Assembly (NCBI GenBank): GCA_947174735.1 | Contig: CAMWKC010000057.1 | Coordinates: 1 to 10,528, forward strand | Source of the DNA: an uncultured Porphyromonadaceae bacterium | GTDB taxonomy: Bacteria > Bacteroidota > Bacteroidia > Bacteroidales > Muribaculaceae | Direction: 5' to 3' | DNA: 10,528 bases | Shown here: piece after piece, positions 1 to 8,307 of the stretch | Layout of the letters: each line of letters begins with the position of its first letter | How positions within the stretch are numbered: the first letter of the stretch is position 1 | The notes under the pieces: model-generated | What the model was told of the DNA's origin: nothing | Database searches by the model: none | The model's input: the letters and a program-made list of their open reading frames with translations, nothing else | Position numbers and translations under genes: made by a program

Positions 1-1
1 C

Positions 2-523
2 AACCGACTTGCTGCCATGGTGAAGGCAACCGGCCAATCCACCAATGTAGCATCCGTCACAGAGTATATAAGCTATTGTAAAGATGCGTGTCTTTTATTC
101 TCGCTGAAGAACTACGCATCTAAATTCGTAGAACGTAATACTGTAAGAAAACATTATTTCATTGATAACGGATTACTTAATATCTTTCTGACAAATAGTG
201 AGACAGCTTTAATGGAGAATTTATGTGCCGTTACCCTGTATAAACAAAGTATGGAAGATGAGAGATATAAAACGTATTTTTACAATAAAGAGGTAGAAAT
301 AGATTTCTATCTGCCTATGCTAAGAAAGGGTATTCAAGCATGTTATAGTATAAAAGATTCCGAAACACTCCGACGTGAAATAAGAGCACTTACTACTTTC
401 CACAGACTTTACGGACTTAAAGAAGCTGAGATTATTACCTATTCAGAAGAACAAACTATTGAAACCCCCGACTTGACAATTAGTATTATTCCTCTTGCAA
501 AATGGCTATTGTCATTTAAATAA
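2..523 (+). CDS. ATP-binding protein, DUF4143 type, C-terminal part (5' truncated by window)
   Basis: The reading frame is open from the window edge, so the gene begins upstream and only about 173 C-terminal residues are visible; the ATG at 17 is an internal methionine. The fragment fits the C-terminal DUF4143 domain of archaeal/bacterial AAA-type ATPases. It shows the strand-helix 'DACLLFSLKNYAS', the signature 'HYFIDNGLLN', a following 'MENL' helix (usually written LENLV), the acidic strand 'EVEIDFYLP', and a late 'LRREIRAL' helix. The P-loop (Walker A) part that normally precedes this domain lies outside the window. Members are common in Bacteroidales genomes and often look like accessory genes; their substrate is unknown. 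The DNA is strikingly AT-rich (15 of 60 G/C at 121-180) compared with the genes to its right, which suggests separate acquisition. It converges on the lipoprotein gene at 708. The family call is fairly sure; the function is not. Confidence 0.8.
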   Translation, partial: NRLAAMVKATGQSTNVASVTEYISYCKDACLLFSLKNYASKFVERNTVRKHYFIDNGLLNIFLTNSETALMENLCAVTLYKQSMEDERYKTYFYNKEVEIDFYLPMLRKGIQACYSIKDSETLRREIRALTTFHRLYGLKEAEIITYSEEQTIETPDLTISIIPLAKWLLSFK

Positions 524-707
524 GCTGCTAAAACTTATGATGCTAATATAAAATCGGAGACTGTTACAAAACTCGATGACATAATATTTGTAAGGACATA
601 TATGTAATATATTAAATTGAGAATCAATTATTTATGCCAAAGGATTTGTCCCTACAAAGAGGATATTTTGCAACAGCCTCCGATAAAAGGTCTATATAAT
701 CTGTGGT
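524..707. other. AT-rich gap between convergent genes
   Basis: This 184-nt stretch separates the stop of the DUF4143 gene from the stop of the minus-strand lipoprotein gene. I see no gene in it. Two very small inverted repeats are present: AATTGA/TCAATT with a 3-nt loop at 615-629, and TTTGT/ACAAA with a 4-nt loop at 645-658. Neither is followed by a clear T-run, so neither is a convincing terminator. The composition changes from AT-rich to moderate within this gap. Confidence 0.5.
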
Positions 708-1487
708 TTACTTGCTGAGGAAATAGATTTCCTTATAGGGGAAAATAAGCTTCATGGGTTCGCCGTTCTGACCCGCGAAGCGGTACTCAACACCAAGGTT
801 ATTGTCGAATAGAAGTTTATAGTAATCACGACCTTGTGTGGTGCCGGCTTCAGCCTTCATAACGTTCCAGAGAGTGTGACGCATTTCCGCTATTGTGTTC
901 TTAAGACGTGCGGCACTAAGCTGTTTGCCATCCATGCTGACCTGATATACCATAACGCTATCGTTAAGAGTCACACCGGTAAGTTCAGCACCGGTGGTTA
1001 CAGTCTGCGGACAACGGCTGGTGAAAAGAGCGGCATAACCGCTCAGCTCTGTCAGAGCCGCCTCACGGCCGGTAAGCGGAGCAGCCAGCATAGCCTTTAT
1101 AGTGTCGGCCGGTATTGTCATAAGTTCGCTATTACCATAGCTTATACGTGCGGTAGCATCAGCCAGACTCATCTGATGCAATACTTCAGCCTGTTCACCG
1201 CGATTGAGAGCCAGTTTTATGAGAGGACGGCAAAGGTCGGTGTGACTGACGGCAAAAGCTGAATCAATGCTTGCAGCGGTAGATTGCAACCTGAAGTCGA
1301 CAGTATTGTTATCGGCATCATACACTACCTTTGAGAAATTGCCTATAACGCCTGCAGACAACGGAGCCGAAGCATTGACGAGAGCTACATCGGTCTTAAG
1401 TTTTTTGATGTTGCCGTCTTCACACGAAGTCATGGCACCGGCTATTATAGCGGCGCCGAAGAGAGAAGCAATAAATTTTGTGTTCAT
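708..1487 (-). CDS. Exported lipoprotein of unknown function
   Basis: This 259-residue protein has a lipoprotein signal: residues 1-21 are MNTK followed by a hydrophobic stretch, and the lipobox ends M-T-S-C with the lipidated cysteine at 22. The residues after it are E-D-G; acidic residues there resemble the Bacteroidota lipoprotein export signal, so surface display is possible but not certain. The rest contains no enzyme motif I recognise. The C-terminal part, 'LFDNNLGVEYRFAG' then 'LIFPYKEI', looks compact and strand-rich and may be the conserved core of the family. The gene lies 59 nt after the stop of the 177-residue gene and in the same orientation, so it could be the last gene of the envelope operon; no consensus promoter is visible in the 59-nt gap. 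The ATG at 1487 is chosen because it places the signal peptide at the N-terminus. Confidence 0.85.
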   Translation of the reverse strand: MNTKFIASLFGAAIIAGAMTSCEDGNIKKLKTDVALVNASAPLSAGVIGNFSKVVYDADNNTVDFRLQSTAASIDSAFAVSHTDLCRPLIKLALNRGEQAEVLHQMSLADATARISYGNSELMTIPADTIKAMLAAPLTGREAALTELSGYAALFTSRCPQTVTTGAELTGVTLNDSVMVYQVSMDGKQLSAARLKNTIAEMRHTLWNVMKAEAGTTQGRDYYKLLFDNNLGVEYRFAGQNGEPMKLIFPYKEIYFLSK

Positions 1488-1546
1488 GATTGGGGAGGTG
1501 TTGCTGATTATTAGTTAGGGGTTATAGGTCCGTGAAACAATAGCCC

Positions 1547-2080
1547 TTAGATAAGCTGTAGCTGATGAAGTTCATCGCGTAATTCCATGCCCGACATGAC
1601 GCGGCGGCGTGCCAGTGTACGTGCAAAGGCATTAATAGCCGGGTGCAGACGCGGATTGTTGAAAATGCGGCGTGAATAACGCAGTGTCTTATCATAAAGA
1701 GCCGCTATCTCGTCAAGTTCAAGCGAACATGTATCCTGGCCTTCGGCATCCATCTGGTGACGTATCTCAACTAACAGTTCGGCAGGCACTTCGCTGTGCA
1801 AACGTACCAGCGAACGAGCCAGAACGTTTGAAATCACCATAGCCGAGGTGATATGAAAATTCTGCACCAGATTATCCCATGTCGATTTGGGAGATATTGA
1901 GGGTGACCCGGAGAAATAGTATGCATGAGAGAAAGATACCATAGGTCCGTCGCTGTCAAGCGACACTTCGGCCACACGGTCAAGAGCATTGAGAGCGGCG
2001 AGCGATATGGCCATTCCGGCCAGACCATATACCCGATCGTCCTCGTTAAGATATGTCAATGTCAATTTAGGCTGACTCAT
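1547..2080 (-). CDS. Conserved-looking protein of unknown function, 177 residues
   Basis: I do not recognise this protein. It has no signal peptide or membrane segment and is probably cytoplasmic. The N-terminal third (about residues 5-60) carries a short strand-like opening, 'KLTLTYLNEDDRVYGL', and an alanine-rich helix. The rest reads as mostly helical, with charged amphipathic stretches such as 'VEIRHQMDAEGQD' and a basic segment 'FARTLARRR' near the end. It sits 124 nt downstream of the outer-membrane barrel gene on the same strand, separated by a GC-rich hairpin, and 59 nt upstream of the lipoprotein gene. The length, codon use like its neighbours and clean start at 2080 support a real gene. 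Its placement suggests it may be read with the lipoprotein gene; no function can be offered. Confidence 0.8.
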   Translation of the reverse strand: MSQPKLTLTYLNEDDRVYGLAGMAISLAALNALDRVAEVSLDSDGPMVSFSHAYYFSGSPSISPKSTWDNLVQNFHITSAMVISNVLARSLVRLHSEVPAELLVEIRHQMDAEGQDTCSLELDEIAALYDKTLRYSRRIFNNPRLHPAINAFARTLARRRVMSGMELRDELHQLQLI

Positions 2081-2126
2081 AATAAACTACCTGTTATTGG
2101 TGAGCTAATTTTAATCAATGTCTTAG

Positions 2127-2151
2127 AGGGAGACGCCGGTGACGTCTCCCT
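2127..2151. terminator. GC-rich hairpin after the barrel gene
   Basis: A perfect 9-bp inverted repeat, AGGGAGACG at 2127-2135 and CGTCTCCCT at 2143-2151, encloses a 7-nt loop. It lies 54 nt beyond the stop of the barrel gene and 47 nt before the 177-residue gene. No T-run follows on either strand, so it is not a classic intrinsic terminator. It could slow or partly end transcription, protect the 3' end of the operon mRNA, or simply fold in the leader of the next gene. Confidence 0.45.
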
Positions 2152-2204
2152 GTCTATCTATCTAACCTTGCCGAAGGCGATTTTGTTTTGTCGATTTCAG
2201 TATC

Positions 2205-4094
2205 TCAGAATAACCACTGCACTCCGCCCGTCACACTTACACCTTCGGTAGGCAGGCCGGGCAGAAGAATATGGCGGCGGTTAAGCAGATTATCGGCCTG
2301 CAGCCAGATGCTCACAGCGGGAGTAAAGGCATAACGTGCCTTAAAACTTAGCTCGGTGATGTCTGGCAGACGCATTGCAGCCGGTTTGTGTTCGACATTA
2401 TTAATAATTACCGTAGTACCACCGGGTGTATTAGTTGGCTCGGGATAAAGCGAATAGATATTGCGCACACCACGATAATCATACTGTACGCCCAGACGAA
2501 GCGTACTCCACGGATTGACTTCGGCTTCGATACATGCTGTTATACGCGGACGGTCAAGTCCGTTGAAGTAACCTGTAGTACCTTTCTGGGGCTGATAGTG
2601 TACCTGTCCGTGGATATTGAACACATCACCGCCGTTGTAGGCAAGGTCAAGTCCGGCACTGAAACCCTTTACAGTCATTTCGGACATAGTAGTGCCGAGA
2701 TAGGGAGTGCGTCCTTCTGTATCAAGACCGGCTACAGGTATAACACCCTGATTAAGTATTATCTGATACCAACCTCCGTCACGGCGATGACGGTCAATAC
2801 GGTATGCTACTTCCGCTCCGGCCGAGAAACCGGAGAACGGTCCGAACAGCATACCGAAACGGGCATCAAGTGGTGTGTGTACAGGCTGTGTGCTGACAAT
2901 GGCCGGTAACTGATAGTAATCCAGTTCATAACCCGAAGCCAAAGTCTGTAGCTGCGAACCTCCGGTCAGATGGGCATACAGGCCTACGGCGTTGCTACGC
3001 CAGTCAAGCATTATGGCCGGAGCTACATGTACCAGTGAATAGTGACTATCCGGCTCGGAACCGTCGGCATTGAAAGCAAGATCTACATCTACACCGGCTT
3101 TTATATGCAGCAGTCCGCGGCTGAAACGGTACCACGGACTTAATGTCAGCATGGCATAGGTGTCAGGTGACGCACCGATTCCGACTAATGGCAGCTCGAT
3201 TGCTTCACGCTCGGCGTAACCTACTATATCGAATCTTGCGTCGAGGGCTGCCGTCGATGTATCTTCATCCCACGGCATAGCTATGCCGCCGCGTATCTGT
3301 ACATGTGTCTCACGGTCACCCTTAAACTCTTCATATCCGTCAGCCATCTGAAGTGACTGTGCAAAACTGTCACTCACAGGTAACGGCAGAGCACGATAGG
3401 CGAAATGACGCATGTCAGCGCTGGCATGCCATTGCAGAGCATCAGACTGCGGACGTGAATTCCAGCCGAAACGTAACGAAACATCATTAAGTGTCTGTGT
3501 CGGAGCTTTCTCTATATCATTAAAGGCTGCTATAGGCCGATAGCCATAATAGTTAAAATAGCCGTAATGCCAGTCGAGGGCCGCTTCGAGAGTACCGTAA
3601 TTGCTGAAGCGTTCGGTGAGATAGACACCTATATTTTCGTCATAACGTTTGCGATGTATATTTTCGGTAATATCCGAGATATGAGGACGCCACAGCGAAG
3701 TGGAGTTATGCTGCAGCCGTATTCCGGCTTTGCAGTCAGACGTATCAACAATACGATACCCCGCACTCAGTGTCGAATTGAGCCACGAGCCGGCACCTAA
3801 ATCTATATAACCACGTGTAGTGGGTAGTGTCCGTGTGGTACGCCAGCCGGTGGCAGGCATTGCCGGCAGTGAAGGTATGAATGAAGCCGGCACACCGTTC
3901 AGATCGTATGGTAGCGGCGTCGAAGTCATGGTCAGCGCCACACGTGAAGGAAAGGCCGCGAGACGGTCGAGCATAATGATGTCGGGCACGTATGTACCGT
4001 CGACACTCACCGACTCGTGCAGCTGGGCGTTTGCGCCCTTGGGTATGGCGGCAGCCAGAGCAATGCCGGCAGCCATAAGAGTGGTTTTCATCAT
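2205..4094 (-). CDS. Plug-less outer-membrane beta-barrel, TonB-receptor-like
   Basis: This is an exported outer-membrane protein. I chose the start at 4094 (629 residues) because its ATG overlaps the TGA stop of the TPR gene as ATGA; the ATG at 4091 is equally possible, and the one at 4100 less so. A signal peptide follows, MMKTTLMAAG then an alanine-rich core, with a likely cleavage after A-N-A. From about residue 90 to the end it shows alternating hydrophobic and aromatic transmembrane strands, for example 'RGYIDLGAGSWLNSTLSAGY'. The end resembles TonB-dependent receptors: 'IWLQADNLLNRR', then 'VSVTGGVQWLF' with a terminal phenylalanine as outer-membrane barrels require. The roughly 120-residue plug domain and a TonB box are missing; only a short 'SVSVDGTYVPDII' segment precedes the barrel. 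It may therefore be an open or TPR-gated pore rather than a TonB-driven importer. It is translationally coupled to the TPR gene. What passes through it is unknown. Confidence 0.85.
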   Translation of the reverse strand: MMKTTLMAAGIALAAAIPKGANAQLHESVSVDGTYVPDIIMLDRLAAFPSRVALTMTSTPLPYDLNGVPASFIPSLPAMPATGWRTTRTLPTTRGYIDLGAGSWLNSTLSAGYRIVDTSDCKAGIRLQHNSTSLWRPHISDITENIHRKRYDENIGVYLTERFSNYGTLEAALDWHYGYFNYYGYRPIAAFNDIEKAPTQTLNDVSLRFGWNSRPQSDALQWHASADMRHFAYRALPLPVSDSFAQSLQMADGYEEFKGDRETHVQIRGGIAMPWDEDTSTAALDARFDIVGYAEREAIELPLVGIGASPDTYAMLTLSPWYRFSRGLLHIKAGVDVDLAFNADGSEPDSHYSLVHVAPAIMLDWRSNAVGLYAHLTGGSQLQTLASGYELDYYQLPAIVSTQPVHTPLDARFGMLFGPFSGFSAGAEVAYRIDRHRRDGGWYQIILNQGVIPVAGLDTEGRTPYLGTTMSEMTVKGFSAGLDLAYNGGDVFNIHGQVHYQPQKGTTGYFNGLDRPRITACIEAEVNPWSTLRLGVQYDYRGVRNIYSLYPEPTNTPGGTTVIINNVEHKPAAMRLPDITELSFKARYAFTPAVSIWLQADNLLNRRHILLPGLPTEGVSVTGGVQWLF

Positions 4095-7000
4095 TTCCAT
4101 GCTTTAAGTCGTTGCGCTATCATGTCATGTATGTCAAGGTCATCACCGGGATAATTCTCCTGCAGACTCTTGAGGTATTCGATGCCCAGATACGTCTTCT
4201 TCTGTGCGTGGTAGCTGTCAGCAAGAGCTATGAAACCGCGTGCCAGCCAATACTGATGCGGAGTACCGGCATCTGTAAAGGCTGTCAGTATCTTTTCCGC
4301 TTTGGCAGGTTGTCCCTCCTTCAGCCAGTATTCACCTAAGGTGACAGCAGCCTTTGCGCCGCTTTCACTCATCGGGTTGGAAGCAAGACGTTCGTATATC
4401 TCGGCTCCTTCAGCAGCATGGCCCGAATCCATCATACCTTCAGCTTCAAAGTAAAGGGCCTCATCCATCTGGTCAGCACTGAGGCCGCCGGTCTGACGTA
4501 CACGCTGGGCGTAAGTCATACGTTCGGACGGATCATCACTGTAACGCATTATGCCGGCGTATGCCTCCGGTGCGAAATCAGCACCTCCGCGGCGTTCAAG
4601 CTGACGGTAGACTTCTGCTATTTCGGCACGTGGCGCTCCGAGACGATTTTCCATTATATTGGCTTTGAGCAGTAATGCACCGGGCACCTGTCGCGAATCG
4701 GCACGTCGTTCCAACAACATGTCGATATGGCCGATTGCACGTGTATAGAGTCCGTTTTCCTGTTCGGCTTCGGCAAGGTCATAGAGAGCCTGTGCCAGAT
4801 TCTGTCCGTCGGGATACTGTTCTACATAGCGTTCGAGGCCGGTTGTAGCTTTTATGTTATCGGCCAGCGCACTCTCGGCAGCATCGAACGCCAGACGTTC
4901 CATCTGATCAGGATCGAGACGGGGTGCACCGTCGATACCGGCAAGATATTCGGCATATTCGTTAAGTTCACCCGTAGCGGCATAGTGACGCCGCAGGTCT
5001 TCATTGGCTAAAGCGGCTTCCTGGCTCGTAGGCCATGTAGAAATGACACGTCGGTAAGCCTGTTCGGCTTCGGCGGTGCGCCCCTCCTTCATATAGGCTA
5101 TAGCCATCTGTAACATACCCTGACGGTTCTGAGGGGTGGTACTGTAGTCACGGTCAAGACGGGCAAATGTTTCTGCAGCTTTTGAGGTTTGTCCGAGAGC
5201 TGCGTATGTCTCACCCTGTTCGAGAATGGCATCAGGCAGCCAGCGTGAAGCGGGATATTGTTGAGCCAACAGACTGAGTTCGCTGAGTTTGCGGTTGATA
5301 TCGCCGGCATGGCCATACATTATGGCACGCCGGAACATAGCGTAATCAGCAGTCTGTGCATTACTGTCGATTGCACGCGTGTATTGATCAGTAGCTCCGC
5401 GATAATCACCCGTATAATACAGACAGTCAGCAAGACGTACCATAGCATCTGTGCGCTGTGCTTCCGGCAGGGCTGAATCAGAGCTTACCTCACGGAATTG
5501 TCGTGCTGCCTCGGCGAATTTTTCCTGCTTATAGAGAGCGTAGGCAAGGTCGTAACGTGCTAAAGCTTTGTTGTCGGCATTGCCGCGTCCGTTGAGATAG
5601 CGTCGGTAAGCGTTTTCAGCGTCACGGTAATTACCTGTGGCGTAAAGTGCATCCCCAAGCCATAGTGAGGCATCTGTAGCTATGGCGGCATCGCTCTTTG
5701 AGTCAGCCGCCTGACGCAGATAACCGGCTGCCGAGGCGGCGTTGCCATTCGATAATTCTTCGACACCTAATTCAAACAGTACTTTCTGTTTGGCAGCTAA
5801 TACTGAGGCTGAAGGTTTCTTAATGTGTTCTATACTACTGAGGGCACGCCGGTAATCCCGTTCGTTATAATAAGCCGTTGCAAGAAATTCCTCTACACGT
5901 GGAGCATATTCCGAATTAGGATAGCTTTTAAGGAAATTCTCAAGCAGTTCGACTGATGAAGAGAACGGTATCTGTCCGCCGTGTGTGCGCGAGGCCACAT
6001 AATTATATAAGGCAGCTTCGCTGACATTACGGTCATAGCTCATGCGTGTGGCTTTCTCAAAGGCCATAGCTGCGGCGTTGCTGTCACCCTGTGCGGCTGC
6101 GCATTGCCCGAGATAAAGATAGGCGCTCTGTCCGAGGTCACTCTGGAGGTCTGTAAGCGGTGTGAAGGTCTCCGCAGCCTGTGTATAACGTCCTTCTTTA
6201 TAGTCAATAACTGCAAGAGCATAACGCGCGTCGTCAGTTGCTGACGAACCGGTATGTTCTATATAGTTCTCCAGATACTGGCGTGCAGGGTCATAATCAC
6301 CAAGCTTATAATAACTCAAACCTACAACCCGTTCGGTACCGGGTACTAACTCTGCCACCTGTCGGCGTTCGAGCAGACTGCGACCGTGATCTATGACAGT
6401 CTGATACTGTCCGCGGGCAAACTCTATCTGAGTCATGTAGTAACCCGGTTCCAGACCGTCACTTGTGTAATTACCACGCCGAGCCATAGCTGAACTGTTA
6501 TTGTTGCTGCGCCGGCGTCCCTGACGTCCGGTCGCAGATGCCGGTGTCTGTGTGTCGGGATTCTCTGGTAATTCTTCGCCTAATGATGCAAATGCATCGT
6601 AAGCTTTATCGTAGTCTCCGTGTACGTAGTCTATATAAGCTAAATAATATTGCGCTGCCTCACGATACTGGTTATAGTTAAGCAGACGTGTAAAGGCAGG
6701 TATGCTTTCGTCATAAAGACCGCGCTTCACCTGACACAGACCTTTACGATAAGTGTACATCGGTAACTGAGAAGCATCAAGACGTGAGAAATCAATGTCA
6801 TCGTACAGTTCGAGTGCAGCGGCATATTCATGATCGAAATAGTAATAGTCAGCTTCCGCAAGACGGGCATTTAAAGCAAGAGGTGAGGCCGGATGAGTAG
6901 CTGCAAATTCATGTAGCAGACTTATACAGTCGGCATCACCGGTCTCGTAAAGGGCTTTGGCCAGCAGATAGGAACATTCCGTGGCTTCGGCTTCAGTAAG

Positions 7001-7210
7001 TTCCACTTGCTGTGTGACAAGGTGGCGCAGTTGGTCGATGACTCCCTGATAATTGCCGCTCTTTACCATTAGCATGGCCCGTTCGCAATAGCCGGCGGCG
7101 CGTGGACTCAGTCGTTCGGGCCATGTGGCAGCTGTAAGAGAGCCGGCTATAAGGACGGCACCCATAGCAGCTACCAGTCGGCCTGTGCGTAGATGTTGTG
7201 TCAGTTTCAT
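4091..7210 (-). CDS. Large exported tetratricopeptide-repeat protein
   Basis: The protein has 1039 residues from the ATG at 7210. I prefer this start to the open frame back to 7300 because it gives a proper signal peptide (MKLTQHLRTGR, a hydrophobic core, then A-A-T) and overlaps the stop of the glycosyltransferase gene as ATGA. Nearly the whole mature chain is helical TPR or Sel1-like repeats with the typical A/Y/G spacing, for example 'ALYETGDAD', 'SYYKLGDYDPARQYLENYI', 'DALYATGNYRDAENAYRRYL' and 'AIAYMKEGRTAEAEQAYRRV'. A basic, asparagine-rich low-complexity insert (about residues 215-255, with 'RQGRRRSNNNSSAMARR') interrupts the solenoid early. Such solenoids hold partner proteins. Here the protein is probably periplasmic and, being coupled to the plug-less barrel gene, probably docks on that barrel. 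It has no lipobox cysteine. The fold is sure; the partner is inferred. Confidence 0.88.
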   Translation of the reverse strand: MKLTQHLRTGRLVAAMGAVLIAGSLTAATWPERLSPRAAGYCERAMLMVKSGNYQGVIDQLRHLVTQQVELTEAEATECSYLLAKALYETGDADCISLLHEFAATHPASPLALNARLAEADYYYFDHEYAAALELYDDIDFSRLDASQLPMYTYRKGLCQVKRGLYDESIPAFTRLLNYNQYREAAQYYLAYIDYVHGDYDKAYDAFASLGEELPENPDTQTPASATGRQGRRRSNNNSSAMARRGNYTSDGLEPGYYMTQIEFARGQYQTVIDHGRSLLERRQVAELVPGTERVVGLSYYKLGDYDPARQYLENYIEHTGSSATDDARYALAVIDYKEGRYTQAAETFTPLTDLQSDLGQSAYLYLGQCAAAQGDSNAAAMAFEKATRMSYDRNVSEAALYNYVASRTHGGQIPFSSSVELLENFLKSYPNSEYAPRVEEFLATAYYNERDYRRALSSIEHIKKPSASVLAAKQKVLFELGVEELSNGNAASAAGYLRQAADSKSDAAIATDASLWLGDALYATGNYRDAENAYRRYLNGRGNADNKALARYDLAYALYKQEKFAEAARQFREVSSDSALPEAQRTDAMVRLADCLYYTGDYRGATDQYTRAIDSNAQTADYAMFRRAIMYGHAGDINRKLSELSLLAQQYPASRWLPDAILEQGETYAALGQTSKAAETFARLDRDYSTTPQNRQGMLQMAIAYMKEGRTAEAEQAYRRVISTWPTSQEAALANEDLRRHYAATGELNEYAEYLAGIDGAPRLDPDQMERLAFDAAESALADNIKATTGLERYVEQYPDGQNLAQALYDLAEAEQENGLYTRAIGHIDMLLERRADSRQVPGALLLKANIMENRLGAPRAEIAEVYRQLERRGGADFAPEAYAGIMRYSDDPSERMTYAQRVRQTGGLSADQMDEALYFEAEGMMDSGHAAEGAEIYERLASNPMSESGAKAAVTLGEYWLKEGQPAKAEKILTAFTDAGTPHQYWLARGFIALADSYHAQKKTYLGIEYLKSLQENYPGDDLDIHDMIAQRLKAWK

Positions 7211-8307
7211 TGTTGGTTTGGTGGGCTCGTGTTTTTGTTTCTTTGCAGCACTCCGTCGAGGCGTTCGAGCACCCGGTCGGCTGTGATACGGTTCAGGCAT
7301 GGATAAATGGTGTTACCGTCAGGATGACGGCAGGGACGGTTACCGTAAATTGAGCAGGGACGGCAGGGCATATCAAGCTGTACGCAGTCTGACAGGCTCT
7401 GTCGGTAGCCTAAGAATCCGGCGGCCGGGTGAGTGGCTCCCCATACACTCACGGCCGGCAGTCCGGCCAGTGAGGCAAGGTGCATATTGGCCGAATCGGC
7501 TGTGAGCATGACACTGCAGTGACTCATAAGCGCCATTTCGGCTGCGATACCGGCTTTGACAGCAGCCATGTTGAGCAGACGGTTTCCGTTATGTTCAGGA
7601 GCTATGCTATCGATGATACGGCTTTCCTCAGGTCCGAAACCCATGACAAATATCCTGACTCCGGACCGTTCTAACAGTTTTTCCGTTACTTTTCTTAGTA
7701 AAGACAGCGGTAGCCGTTTGCCGGCATGAGCTGCGAAAGGTGCGATAGCTACCCATATCTCGTTATCAGGTCGCGGAGACGTTACAGTAGCAAAAAGCGT
7801 AGAGTCGGCTTTGCGACCGCCGTAGACAGATATGAAGCCTGTTCCACGTCGCAGTCCGGCATTCTCGATGGCATCGGCATAACGTGTCACAGTCGGAGTT
7901 AGCGGGGTGCGATTACGTCCTGATATCAGTTCGCGACGCTGATGACGCAGTTTGTCGAGCCGTGTCACCCGAAGTCCGTGCAGACGGGCCACTGACCTCA
8001 TAATCCGTGTACGCAGCACATCATGAAGGTCTACGTATGTATCCGCACCATATTTTTTTATTAGTTGCCGTGTCAGACGCCATATCCTTCCGGGTCCTTT
8101 GTAGCGGCTGAGATCTATACTTTCAACTGTAAGGTTAACCGGCGGATTGACGAATACCTTAGCAGGCGCCGGACGGGTAATAAAAATAAAATGTACTTCC
8201 GGATTGGCACGGCAGGCGTCATATACGGCCGGTACAGTCATTGCCACATCACCCAAGGCTGAGAAGCGGGTCAGCAATACGCTGACCGGCTTCTTACTTT
8301 TTGCCAT
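7207..8307 (-). CDS. Glycosyltransferase family 9 (heptosyltransferase-like)
   Basis: This 366-residue protein is a GT-B-fold sugar transferase of family 9, the family of LPS-core heptosyltransferases WaaC/WaaF. It starts with 'VLLTRFSALGDVAMTVP', in which the R-x-S-A-L-G-D motif (residues 14-20) ends in the expected catalytic aspartate, D20. The C-terminal nucleotide-sugar-binding motif is 'TADSANMHLASLAG' (269-282) with D271, S272 and H276, followed by 'VSVWGATHP'. No membrane segment is seen, as expected for a peripheral enzyme on the cytoplasmic side of the inner membrane. The tail carries four cysteines, C315, C318, C326 and C337, spaced C-x2-C-x7-C-x10-C, which could bind a metal. The start overlaps the DUF4254 gene by 14 nt and the stop overlaps the TPR start by 4. 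It probably adds a sugar to lipopolysaccharide core or another surface glycan; donor and acceptor cannot be read from the sequence. Confidence 0.92.
   Translation of the reverse strand: MAKSKKPVSVLLTRFSALGDVAMTVPAVYDACRANPEVHFIFITRPAPAKVFVNPPVNLTVESIDLSRYKGPGRIWRLTRQLIKKYGADTYVDLHDVLRTRIMRSVARLHGLRVTRLDKLRHQRRELISGRNRTPLTPTVTRYADAIENAGLRRGTGFISVYGGRKADSTLFATVTSPRPDNEIWVAIAPFAAHAGKRLPLSLLRKVTEKLLERSGVRIFVMGFGPEESRIIDSIAPEHNGNRLLNMAAVKAGIAAEMALMSHCSVMLTADSANMHLASLAGLPAVSVWGATHPAAGFLGYRQSLSDCVQLDMPCRPCSIYGNRPCRHPDGNTIYPCLNRITADRVLERLDGVLQRNKNTSPPNQQ

Noticed and set aside
834..1262. Plus-strand open frame of 142 codons opposite the lipoprotein gene
   Set aside because: It lies wholly antisense to a gene with a clear lipoprotein signal, shows no domain or signal of its own and fits a codon-bias shadow.
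2153..2164. (TCTA)x3 short tandem repeat
   Set aside because: Three units in an intergenic spacer are too few to suggest phase variation.
2388..2909. Plus-strand open frame of 173 codons opposite the barrel gene
   Set aside because: Antisense shadow; the composition is cysteine/threonine-rich and unlike a folded family, while the minus strand encodes a coherent barrel.
7211..7300. 30-residue N-terminal extension of the TPR protein
   Set aside because: It would bury the signal peptide and overlap the glycosyltransferase gene by about 90 nt; the ATGA overlap at 7210 is a much better start.
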